Origin: ZC4RG30 sp041168985
Lineage (GTDB): Bacteria; Pseudomonadota; Gammaproteobacteria; Steroidobacterales; Steroidobacteraceae
Direction: 5' to 3'
Assembly: GCA_041168985.1 (NCBI GenBank)
Contig: JBEEKA010000303.1
Location: forward strand, 1-19,833
DNA length: 19,833 nucleotides
Below, piece after piece: positions 14,154 to 19,833 of the stretch; position 1 is the first letter of the stretch, and each line of letters begins with the position of its first letter. Below the pieces are notes generated by a model that worked only from the letters and a program-made list of their open reading frames with translations, was not told the DNA's origin and made no database searches. A program made the position numbers and the translations under genes.

Positions 14154-16424
14154 AGCCGGATCCGGTATCCAGCGGGCAAGGGCGGCCTCCAGTCGCTCCG
14201 GCTCGACGGGCTTGGGCAGGTAATCGTCCATCCCGGCCAGCCGGCAGTTTTCCAGATCCTGATGTACCGCGGTCGCCGTCATCGCGAGGATGGGCATGTT
14301 CTTGCCCGAAGCCCTCAACCTGCGGGTGGCTTCCAGACCATCCATGAGCGGCATCCACAGGTCCATCAGAACGAGGTCATAGTCCTTCTTCCGCGCATTC
14401 TCGAGCGCTTCCACGCCGTCAGCGGCAATGTCCACTTCCAGTCCCATCCGCTTCAGGAGGATCCGGCCGACCATCTGGTTCACTTCGTTGTCTTCCACGA
14501 GGAGGACCCGGGCATCCCGTCGGATGCGGGCAGTCGGCGTGCTGGGTGACGTGGGTTGCGCCGCGCCGCGGCGTAGCACCGCGGTGAACCAGAAGGTGCT
14601 GCCGGCACCCGCGCGACTGATGACACCGGCCTCGCCACCCATCAGTTCGGCGAATCGCTTGGCGATGGCCAGGCCGAGTCCGGTGCCGCCGTATTGCCGC
14701 GTCGTGCCGGATTCCGCCTGCTCGAAAGCATTGAAAATCCGGTCCTGCAACGCTTCGGGGACGCCTATTCCGGTGTCCTGTACCTCGAACCGGATCCTGG
14801 CCCGGTCCCCCAGGTCCGCGTCGAGCCGGGTCCTGATATGAATGGCACCCTGGTTGGTGAACTTGATCGCGTTGTTCGCGTAATTGAGCAGGACCTGTCG
14901 GATGCGCAAGGGGTCGCCAAGCAGCGGCAGCCCGACGAGCGCGTCATCGACTTCTTCGTGCAGGACCAGCGCCTTCTCCTGCACCTGCGTGCGGATCATG
15001 GCCGCCGTGTCGTGCACGATGGCGGGAATGGTGAGCGGGATTTCCTCGAGCCGCAGGCTGCTGGCCTCCACCTTGGAGAGGTCCAGGATGTCGTTGAGGA
15101 TGCCCAGAAGATGCGTGGCTGATTCCGAGATCTGGGTGATGTGTCCCCGATTGCGCGAGTCCGAAATCTCGTTGCGCAGGATGTAGACGAGCCCGAGGAT
15201 CGCATTCATCGGCGTGCGGATTTCGTGGCTCATCTGGGCGAGGAAATTGCTTTTGGCGATGCTGGCCGCTTCCGCCGCGAGCTTGGCATCCACCAGTTCC
15301 TTCTCGATGACCTTGTCGCGGGTGATGTCTTCGTACGTGCCCAGTACCCCGAGCACCTGCCCGTTCTCGTCGGTCAAAGGGACCTTCGAGGTCTTCAGCC
15401 ACGTCACGGAACCATCCTTGTGGGTCTGCGGCTCCTCGAATCCGATCTTGGCCTGTCCCGATTCGATCACGCTCCGGTCGTCGCTGCGGTACAGCTCGGC
15501 GGTTTCATGCCAGCCCATCGCGAAATCGTCCTTGCCGACGAGTTCCCGGGGCGAGGTTTTCCCCGCATCCTCGGCGAACAGCTGGTTGCAGCCCAGGTAA
15601 CGAAGGTCATTGTCCTTCCAGAAGATCCGCACCGGGATGTTGTCCAGCACGACCTGGAGCATGTGTCCCAGTTCGTCGGCCTTCGACTTCTGCCGGGCGA
15701 CTTCGTCCTGCATCGCCTTCAGCCGGTCTCGTTCCCGGGACAGGCCGAAATTGGCCCGCTTCTCTTCCGCGACGGAATACGACAGCAGGAGGAAGAGGCC
15801 GGCCGACGCACAGATGATGTTCGCGACGAAGACGGCTTCCACCGCGGACTGCGGCAGCGGCGAGGCCCATGACGAAACAAGGCCATCGATCGCAAACGAC
15901 AAGGCAGTCAGGCCGATGAATGCCATGAACCACAATGCCGCAGTCCGACGCTGGAAGAAGATCAGCGCGGAAACCGGAGCAAACACCGACCAGAGCATCA
16001 GCATGCTGCCCGATGCCAATCCACCCAGCGACCACATCAGGACAAAGGGCAGGACCAGGATGAGCGTGAGCTGCGTGTAGAGGAGGACGTGGAGTCGCCT
16101 GGTGCGCAGGAAGTGGGTCAGCGCCGGCAGCGTGACGAGGACATAGGCCATGGGGATCAGTGCCGGAACCTGCCTTTGCAGCAAGACCAGGGCAATGCCC
16201 CATATCAGCGCCGCAGGCAGGCAGACGAACGTGACCAGCGTCAGTGCCACCCTGCGCGGACGCGTCTCCGCGTCATGGGAAGTCAGCCCCGACTCCAGGA
16301 GCGAATCAAGCCAGGACTTCATGGAGGAAACTGACATGCCGGGGCGTTCCGCGGTCATCGCAAAGGAAAGCCCTGATTCTGCTGTAAGAATTACAGCCTT
16401 GGCTAGGCGCTGCCGCCGATTCAC
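14145..16424 (-). CDS. Hybrid sensor histidine kinase with multi-helix membrane sensor, PAS and receiver
   Basis: A hybrid kinase of up to 759 residues (numbering from the GTG at 16424). Order: a membrane region of about six helices (about 57-215, starting RVALTLVTFVCLPAALIWG), a short coiled coil, a PAS domain (about 255-375, ending VLGTYEDITRDK), and HisKA with FLAQMSHEIRTPMNAILGL (His400). The ATPase domain has NNAIKF, DTGIGVP and GTGLGLAI, and the C-terminal receiver has Asp688 in VLMDLWMPLMDG. This is the ArcB/BarA-like class. The start is uncertain: ATGs at 16358, 16337 and 16322 are alternatives and none has a good ribosome site. A palindrome at 16381-16397 would fall inside the coding region unless one of the later starts is used. 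No dedicated response regulator is adjacent. It overlaps the convergent RodZ-like gene by 9 bases. Confidence 0.9.
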   Translation of the reverse strand: MNRRQRLAKAVILTAESGLSFAMTAERPGMSVSSMKSWLDSLLESGLTSHDAETRPRRVALTLVTFVCLPAALIWGIALVLLQRQVPALIPMAYVLVTLPALTHFLRTRRLHVLLYTQLTLILVLPFVLMWSLGGLASGSMLMLWSVFAPVSALIFFQRRTAALWFMAFIGLTALSFAIDGLVSSWASPLPQSAVEAVFVANIICASAGLFLLLSYSVAEEKRANFGLSRERDRLKAMQDEVARQKSKADELGHMLQVVLDNIPVRIFWKDNDLRYLGCNQLFAEDAGKTSPRELVGKDDFAMGWHETAELYRSDDRSVIESGQAKIGFEEPQTHKDGSVTWLKTSKVPLTDENGQVLGVLGTYEDITRDKVIEKELVDAKLAAEAASIAKSNFLAQMSHEIRTPMNAILGLVYILRNEISDSRNRGHITQISESATHLLGILNDILDLSKVEASSLRLEEIPLTIPAIVHDTAAMIRTQVQEKALVLHEEVDDALVGLPLLGDPLRIRQVLLNYANNAIKFTNQGAIHIRTRLDADLGDRARIRFEVQDTGIGVPEALQDRIFNAFEQAESGTTRQYGGTGLGLAIAKRFAELMGGEAGVISRAGAGSTFWFTAVLRRGAAQPTSPSTPTARIRRDARVLLVEDNEVNQMVGRILLKRMGLEVDIAADGVEALENARKKDYDLVLMDLWMPLMDGLEATRRLRASGKNMPILAMTATAVHQDLENCRLAGMDDYLPKPVEPERLEAALARWIPDPASI
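16381..16397. promoter_or_regulatory. Palindrome GCTGTAAGAATTACAGC near the kinase start
   Basis: A perfect inverted repeat of GCTGTAA / TTACAGC around GAA, lying 22 bases before the ATG at 16358. It looks like an operator for a dimeric regulator. The spacing does not fit LexA (CTG-N10-CAG), and no regulator is assigned. Confidence 0.4.
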
Positions 16425-16463
16425 GCCTCAGGCGTTTCCTGACGCGCGGCAGCAGGCAGGGGG

Positions 16464-16646
16464 CTAGTCGGGCGGGAGGGGGTCCGCCGCCCTGTCCCCC
16501 GATGGGGTATCGAGCATGGCGAACAGGGCCTCGGCGAACTGCGCCCTGGTCGGTCGGGAAATGCCGCGCGACCGCAGCCATCCCGTGATCCATCCGCGTT
16601 CAAAGTCGTTCAACGTGTCCATGTCGACAGGATTCCATCCGCCCAT
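16464..16646 (-). CDS. Small hypothetical protein
   Basis: A possible 60-residue cytosolic protein with no recognised family. Its sequence looks like a folded helical protein, not a shadow frame: DTLNDFERGWITGWLRSRG, then RAQFAEALFAMLD, then an acidic/proline tail. It has no membrane segment or cysteine. A second in-frame ATG lies eight codons in (16622); neither start has a strong ribosome site. It is on the same strand as the hybrid kinase, ending 39 bases before the kinase's longest start, and might be co-transcribed with it. No strong alternative frame covers this stretch. Moderate confidence that it is a gene at all. Confidence 0.45.
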   Translation of the reverse strand: MGGWNPVDMDTLNDFERGWITGWLRSRGISRPTRAQFAEALFAMLDTPSGDRAADPLPPD

Positions 16647-16702
16647 GTGCCACCCGAGCCGTCCTGGCTGACCGCGCAGGGGCCCGGCACCCCCGCGCCG
16701 GC

Positions 16703-16918
16703 CTAGAGTGGTTTCGTCGAACGGGGTGACGCCGGTGATATCCGGAATTCGAGCAGGTAAATCAGCAGGAGCGCGACCGACGCCACCCAGAAGCCGACCG
16801 TGAAGCCCGTGACCTGCAGCCGGCTGAACAAGAGATAGGAGAGGAAGAGAAACGCGCTGCAGTGCAGAGCGCGAAGCGCGAACAGGAGTCTGGGATTACC
16901 GGCAGCCTTCTTCGACAT
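16703..16918 (-). CDS. Small two-helix membrane protein
   Basis: A 71-residue protein with two predicted membrane helices (about residues 11-32, LFALRALHCSAFLFLSYLLF; and 36-57, VTGFTVGFWVASVALLLIYL) and short charged ends. A clear GGAG lies eight bases before the ATG, with TGGATC between, which supports real translation. No family is recognised. It lies between the tRNA-Arg gene and the small hypothetical gene, all on the minus strand. From 16919 to 17089, between this start and the tRNA, nothing else is seen. Confidence 0.6.
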   Translation of the reverse strand: MSKKAAGNPRLLFALRALHCSAFLFLSYLLFSRLQVTGFTVGFWVASVALLLIYLLEFRISPASPRSTKPL

Positions 16919-17089
16919 GATCCACTCCGCATGGGCGCTGAGACGGCCCAGCGCAGCCCCTGCGGAACGATAGCGGCACGCGGCCGCCGGCAGCGGTTGT
17001 GGGTGCGCATTAGTGGGTCGTTGCGGCAGATATTCGCGCCGGGAGGCAGTGCCCGGACAGGATGAAGGCGGACTAAGTCATTGATTTTA

Positions 17090-17166
17090 TGGCGCGCCCG
17101 ACTGGATTCGAACCAGTGACCCCTGCCTTCGGAGGGCAGTACTCTATCCAGCTGAGCTACGGGCGC
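17090..17166 (-). tRNA. tRNA-Arg (anticodon CCG)
   Basis: A complete cloverleaf on the minus strand: acceptor GCGCCCG/CGGGCGC, D-stem GCTC/GAGT, anticodon stem CTGCC/GGCAG with loop CTCCGAA (anticodon CCG, reading CGG), T-arm ACTGG-TTCGAAT-CCAGT, discriminator G and an encoded CCA. It is 77 bases including CCA. tRNA genes are frequent phage integration sites, but no integrase or second copy of the 3' end is seen here. Confidence 0.97.
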
Positions 17167-17180
17167 ATGTACGGGCGGCG

Positions 17181-17186
17181 ATTGTA
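17181..17186 (-). promoter_or_regulatory. -10 element of tRNA-Arg
   Basis: The minus strand reads TACAAT, 14 bases before the tRNA 5' end, followed by a GC-rich discriminator (GCCGCCCG) typical of stringently controlled stable RNA promoters. The -35 is weak or absent. Confidence 0.5.
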
Positions 17187-17242
17187 CGAAAAACCGCGAC
17201 CTTGGGGTGACCGGAATGGCGATCGGCGTCCCGACCGTGGTC

Positions 17243-17258
17243 TGGCACGCGACTTGCT
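17243..17258 (+). promoter_or_regulatory. Sigma-54 promoter of nasT
   Basis: TGGCACGCGACTTGCT is a perfect match to TGGCAC-N5-TTGCW with correct GG-GC spacing. Predicted start is near 17269, 43 bases before the nasT GTG. No clear NtrC palindrome (GCAC-N7-GTGC) is found in the 150 bases upstream, which include the tRNA gene. Confidence 0.88.
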
Positions 17259-17311
17259 TCATCCTACCCGTGGCGGCCGCCCCCGGACCGCCCTGGTCAG
17301 AGGGACTCGAC

Positions 17312-17884
17312 GTGCTGCGGATCATGCTGATGGATGACACGGACAAGGGGGTGTCCGAGCTGGAGCATGCGTTGGTGCTCGCGGGCTGCGAGGTCGTGGC
17401 ACGGGTGACGGATCCTTTCACCTTGCCGGACCGGGTCCGGCGGCACCAGCCCGATGCGGTCATCATCGATTCCGACTCGCCGTCGCGCGACGTCATGGAA
17501 CAGATCTGCGCGACGCACGATGCCCTGCCGCGCCCAATCGTGATGTTCACAGCGGACCGCAGCGACGAGACGATACGTGCGGCAGTGCAGGCCGGCGTGT
17601 CGGCGTACGTCGTCGATGGAATGAATCCCGACCGGCTGCGGCCGGTGCTGGACGTTGCGATCGCGCGATTCGGCGAGACGCGGCGCATGCGCGATGAGCT
17701 CGAGCAGGTGCGGGACGAATTGGCCGGCCGCAAGCTCGTCGACAAGGCCAAGGGCATCCTGATGCAGCAGCGTGGACTGACCGAGGCGGAGGCCTATGCA
17801 CTCCTGCGTCGGAACGCGATGAACCGCGGCGTGAAGGTCGCGCAACTCGCGCAGCTGATCGTCGATGCGGCCTCGTTGAGCTGA
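17312..17884 (+). CDS. nasT: ANTAR-domain antiterminator NasT
   Basis: A 190-residue regulator with a receiver-like N-terminal domain and a C-terminal ANTAR RNA-binding domain. The receiver part has the NasT-type sequence AVIIDSDSPSRDVMEQI and ends AGVSAYVVDG, without the usual conserved receiver lysine, so phosphorylation may not be the switch. ANTAR residues are clear: KLVDKAKGILMQQRGLTEAEAYALLRRNAM (about 143-172). In known systems NasT binds two-hairpin leader RNAs and stops terminator formation; NasS, a nitrate-binding NrtA-like protein, holds it back. The GTG at 17312 is chosen because GAGGG lies seven bases upstream and the receiver begins at once (LRIMLMDD). The RNA target is visible just downstream. 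No nasS is found next to it in this window. Confidence 0.93.
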   Translation: MLRIMLMDDTDKGVSELEHALVLAGCEVVARVTDPFTLPDRVRRHQPDAVIIDSDSPSRDVMEQICATHDALPRPIVMFTADRSDETIRAAVQAGVSAYVVDGMNPDRLRPVLDVAIARFGETRRMRDELEQVRDELAGRKLVDKAKGILMQQRGLTEAEAYALLRRNAMNRGVKVAQLAQLIVDAASLS

Positions 17885-17900
17885 CATCACGTCACGTGCA

Positions 17901-17940
17901 GCGCACCCCACTGGTGCGCGTCTGCACCAGTGCGGTTCCG
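17901..17940 (+). promoter_or_regulatory. NtrC-type sites upstream of nrtA
   Basis: Bases 17901-17919 read GCGCACCCCACTGGTGCGC, a perfect palindrome of the form GCAC-N7-GTGC. A second, weaker site (TGCACCAGTGCGGTTCC, 17923-17939) has its centre 21 bases further on, two helical turns away. They lie about 105 and 84 bases before the predicted nrtA start point. This fits NtrC enhancer geometry. Confidence 0.8.
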
Positions 17941-17988
17941 TCCGGACGCCGTCCACGCCAGGAGAGCCCCCTGCTGCGCTTCCGAGGC

Positions 17989-18004
17989 TGGCACGGCGAT
18001 TGCT
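17989..18004 (+). promoter_or_regulatory. Sigma-54 promoter of nrtA
   Basis: TGGCACGGCGATTGCT matches TGGCAC-N5-TTGCW at all fixed positions with correct spacing. The predicted start is near 18015, at the foot of the first ANTAR hairpin. Confidence 0.92.
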
Positions 18005-18013
18005 TTATCCCTG

Positions 18014-18074
18014 TCGGGCGCTGCCAATGGCGGTAGCGACCCGAACACTGAATGAACGGACAACGGCGTCCTTC
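18014..18074 (+). promoter_or_regulatory. ANTAR RNA target (two hexaloop hairpins) in the nrtA leader
   Basis: Hairpin 1 (18014-18044) has stem TCGGGCGCTGCC with hexaloop AATGGC (18026-18031) and one bulged A in the 3' arm. Hairpin 2 (18054-18074) has stem GGAC/GTCC extended by GAA/TTC past a bulged C, with hexaloop AACGGC (18062-18067). Both loops have A at position 1 and G at position 4, the hallmark of ANTAR-binding RNAs. The second hairpin's loop and 3' arm are the 5' arm of the following terminator, so the two structures exclude each other. NasT, encoded just upstream, is the obvious binder. Confidence 0.9.
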
Positions 18075-18127
18075 CTTCCCGCGGCATGGCTGTGCCCTGG
18101 GGACATGGAGGACGCCGTTCTTTTTTT
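18062..18127 (+). terminator. Regulated intrinsic terminator in the nrtA leader
   Basis: AACGGCGTCCTTC (18062-18074) pairs with GGAGGACGCCGTT (18107-18119) as a 13-bp stem, followed by C and seven T. The large loop (18075-18106) may fold internally. It lies before the nrtA ATG and shares its 5' arm with ANTAR hairpin 2, the layout of an antitermination switch. Confidence 0.92.
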
Positions 18128-18139
18128 ACGGAGCACGCA

Positions 18140-19408
18140 ATGAATGATTCCGGCAAGCAGAACGCGAAGGGCGCCACGACGCGCCGCCAGATCCTGCGCA
18201 TCGCGGGCCTCACGGCCGTCGCGGGTGTGGCCGACATGGTGAGCAGCGGCATGCGGCAGACCGCGTGGGCGGCAGGCTCGGACGCGCCGGAAAAGGCTGC
18301 GTTGAAGGTGGGTTTCATTCCCCTGACGGACTGCGCCTCGCTCGTCGCGGCCGCGGAAAAGGGCTTCGACCGCAAGTACGGACTGCGGCTTGAGTTGAGC
18401 AAGGAAGCCTCCTGGGCCGCAGTGCGCGACAAGCTCGTGAACGGCGAGCTGGATGCGGCGCATGTCCTGTATGGCCTGATCTACGGCGTGCAGCTTGGTA
18501 TCGGCGGGCAGCAGAAGGACATGTCCGTCCTGATGACGCTGAACCGCAACGGCCAGGGCATAACGATGTCGAATGCGCTGAAGGACCAGGGCATCACGAC
18601 GCCGGCGCAGCTGAAGGCGCGCGTCGCGAAGGGCGGCACGCCGCTGACCTTCGCGCAGACCTTCCCGACCGGCACGCACGCCATGTGGCTGAACTACTGG
18701 CTTGCCGCGGCGGGCATCAACCCGCTGAACGACGTGAAGACGATCGTGGTGCCGCCGCCGCAGATGGTCGCGAACATGCGTATCGGCAACATGGATGGCT
18801 TCTGCGTGGGCGAACCCTGGAACGGGCGTGCCGTGCAGGACGGCATCGGCTTCACGGCCGTGACCACGCAGGACATCTGGCCCGACCACCCGGAAAAAGC
18901 CCTCGGCACCACCGCGGAATTCGTCAAGACCTATCCGAATGCGGCGCGCGCACTCGTGTCGGCTGTGCTGGATGCATCGCGCTACGTGGACACCCTGTCC
19001 AACCGCTCGGAGATCGCGAAGCTGATCGCGCAGAAGAGCTACGTGAACACGGCAGTCGAGGTCATCGAGGGTCGGATGCTCGGCCAGTACGACAACGGGC
19101 TGGGCCGCAAATGGCAGGACCCGCGCTACATGAAGTTCTTCGATGACGGCGCGGTGAACTTCCCCTACCTGTCCGACGGCATGTGGTTCCTGACGCAGCA
19201 CAAGCGCTGGGGCCTGCTGAAGACCCACCCGGATTACGCCGCGGTGGCGAAACAGGTCAACCGCATCGACCTCTACACGCAGGCGGCCGAGGCGGCCAAG
19301 GTCGCGGTGCCGAAGTCCCCGCTGCGCAAGTCCGTGCTTCTGGATGGCGTGACCTGGGACGGCAGCAAGCCGGCCGCCTACGCCGATGCCTTTGCCATCA
19401 AGGCCTGA
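18140..19408 (+). CDS. nrtA: Nitrate ABC transporter substrate-binding protein NrtA (Tat-exported)
   Basis: A 422-residue periplasmic binding protein of the NrtA/CmpA family. It has a Tat signal with twin arginines at 15-16 (TTRRQILRIAGL), a hydrophobic stretch, and likely cleavage near AWAAGS. The mature part begins LKVGFIPLTDCASLVAAAEKG, the family hallmark; LVNGELDAAHVLYGLIYG, GNMDGFCVGEPWNGRAV and WPDHPEKAL are also typical. It captures nitrate (or nitrite) for the permease encoded next. The ATG at 18140 is chosen because GGAG lies six bases upstream and it follows the leader terminator; an upstream in-frame ATG at 18086 lies inside the terminator loop. The signal peptide argues against this being the cytosolic sensor NasS. 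Transcription should need sigma-54/NtrC and NasT antitermination. Confidence 0.94.
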   Translation: MNDSGKQNAKGATTRRQILRIAGLTAVAGVADMVSSGMRQTAWAAGSDAPEKAALKVGFIPLTDCASLVAAAEKGFDRKYGLRLELSKEASWAAVRDKLVNGELDAAHVLYGLIYGVQLGIGGQQKDMSVLMTLNRNGQGITMSNALKDQGITTPAQLKARVAKGGTPLTFAQTFPTGTHAMWLNYWLAAAGINPLNDVKTIVVPPPQMVANMRIGNMDGFCVGEPWNGRAVQDGIGFTAVTTQDIWPDHPEKALGTTAEFVKTYPNAARALVSAVLDASRYVDTLSNRSEIAKLIAQKSYVNTAVEVIEGRMLGQYDNGLGRKWQDPRYMKFFDDGAVNFPYLSDGMWFLTQHKRWGLLKTHPDYAAVAKQVNRIDLYTQAAEAAKVAVPKSPLRKSVLLDGVTWDGSKPAAYADAFAIKA

Positions 19409-19424
19409 GCAAAGGAGTCGTCGC

Positions 19425-19833
19425 ATGTCAGCCACCTGGGGACGTCGGATCATTGCTCCACTGTTGGGCCTCGCGCTCTTCGTGCTGGGCTGGACGCTCG
19501 TGGCGAAGCTGACCGGCAAGCTGCCGGGGCCGATGGCCACGTTCGAGTCGGCGCGCGTGTTGTTCGCCGACCCGTTCTACCGCCACGGTCCCAATGACGT
19601 GGGCATCGGCTGGAACATCCTCCATTCGCTGGGTCGCGTGGGCATCGGCTTCGGATTCGCGGCGCTGGTCGGCATACCGGCCGGCTTCGCGATCGGCCGG
19701 CTGTCCTTCCTGCACGACATGATGCAGCCGGTGATCGGGCTTCTCCGGCCGGTGAGTCCGCTGGCCTGGCTGCCCATCGGCCTGCTGGTCTTCCAGAAGG
19801 CCGATCCGGCCGCCATCTACGTGATCTTCATCT
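19425..19833 (+). CDS. nrtB: Nitrate ABC transporter permease NrtB, N-terminal part (runs off the window)
   Basis: The first 136 codons of a binding-protein-dependent permease. Visible: a first membrane helix (IIAPLLGLALFVLGWTLVAK, about 9-28), a periplasmic stretch with FADPFYRHGPNDVGIGWNI, and two more hydrophobic segments (GIGFGFAALVGIPAGFAIG; VIGLLRPVSPLAWLPIGLLV). HSLGRVGIGF and LLRPVSPLAWLPIGL are typical of NrtB/CmpB permeases. The EAA loop that contacts the ATPase is not reached before the edge. AAAGGAG lies seven bases before the ATG, 16 bases after nrtA, so the two are one operon. An ATPase gene (nrtC/D) is expected just past the window. Confidence 0.92.
   Translation, partial: MSATWGRRIIAPLLGLALFVLGWTLVAKLTGKLPGPMATFESARVLFADPFYRHGPNDVGIGWNILHSLGRVGIGFGFAALVGIPAGFAIGRLSFLHDMMQPVIGLLRPVSPLAWLPIGLLVFQKADPAAIYVIFI

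Noticed and set aside
16381..16397. LexA (SOS) box
   Set aside because: LexA needs CTG-N10-CAG; here the spacing is nine and the AT-rich core differs.
17090..17166. tRNA-Arg as the attachment site of an integrated element
   Set aside because: No integrase gene and no second copy of the tRNA 3' end are seen; both sides carry ordinary chromosomal genes.
18086..18139. Upstream in-frame ATG for nrtA at 18086
   Set aside because: It lies inside the loop of the leader terminator, lacks a ribosome site, and would put 18 extra residues before a standard Tat signal.

Overview
The window looks like chromosomal DNA from a high-GC gammaproteobacterium. The gene orders dapF-DUF484-xerC and glnK-amt / ubiK / comM are familiar from that class (for example pseudomonads and relatives). 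No species can be named from this sequence, and most of the window is conserved core genome with no mobile element visible.

Left part (1-5100, minus strand). A housekeeping run is read right to left: a small exported DUF4124 protein, a 3-hydroxyisobutyrate-dehydrogenase-type oxidoreductase, dapF, a DUF484 protein and the first codons of xerC. Upstream of it is glnK-amt, which ends in a strong terminator (3131-3159). The glnK product has lost the T-loop, the part of PII that is modified and that plugs the ammonium channel. glnK-amt has a near-consensus sigma-54 promoter and an NtrC-type palindrome.

Middle (5100-14150). Divergent from glnK are ubiK (ubiquinone assembly factor) and comM. A membrane-anchored cytochrome c of the c5 type faces comM. 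Divergent from the cytochrome is a two-gene sensory unit: an exported amino-acid-type binding protein whose stop overlaps the start of a PAS-PAS hybrid histidine kinase. Next comes a tight plus-strand trio: rmuC, an isocitrate lyase/PEP mutase superfamily enzyme with an atypical metal-site motif, and a RodZ-like membrane HTH protein.

Right part (14145-19833). A second hybrid kinase with a multi-helix membrane sensor lies convergent to the trio and overlaps it by 9 bases. Two small minus-strand genes and tRNA-Arg(CCG) follow. Nitrate assimilation genes then run to the right edge: nasT (ANTAR antiterminator), a regulatory leader, nrtA (Tat-exported nitrate-binding protein) and the start of nrtB (permease).

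Regulatory theme. Three sigma-54 promoters can be read directly (glnK, nasT, nrtA), two with NtrC-type palindromes. The nrtA leader also carries a textbook two-hairpin ANTAR RNA target overlapping an intrinsic terminator. Nitrate uptake therefore appears to need both nitrogen limitation (NtrC/sigma-54) and a NasT antitermination signal, while ammonium uptake is paired with an unusual PII. The two strongest leads are the T-loop-less PII and the compact nrt leader.
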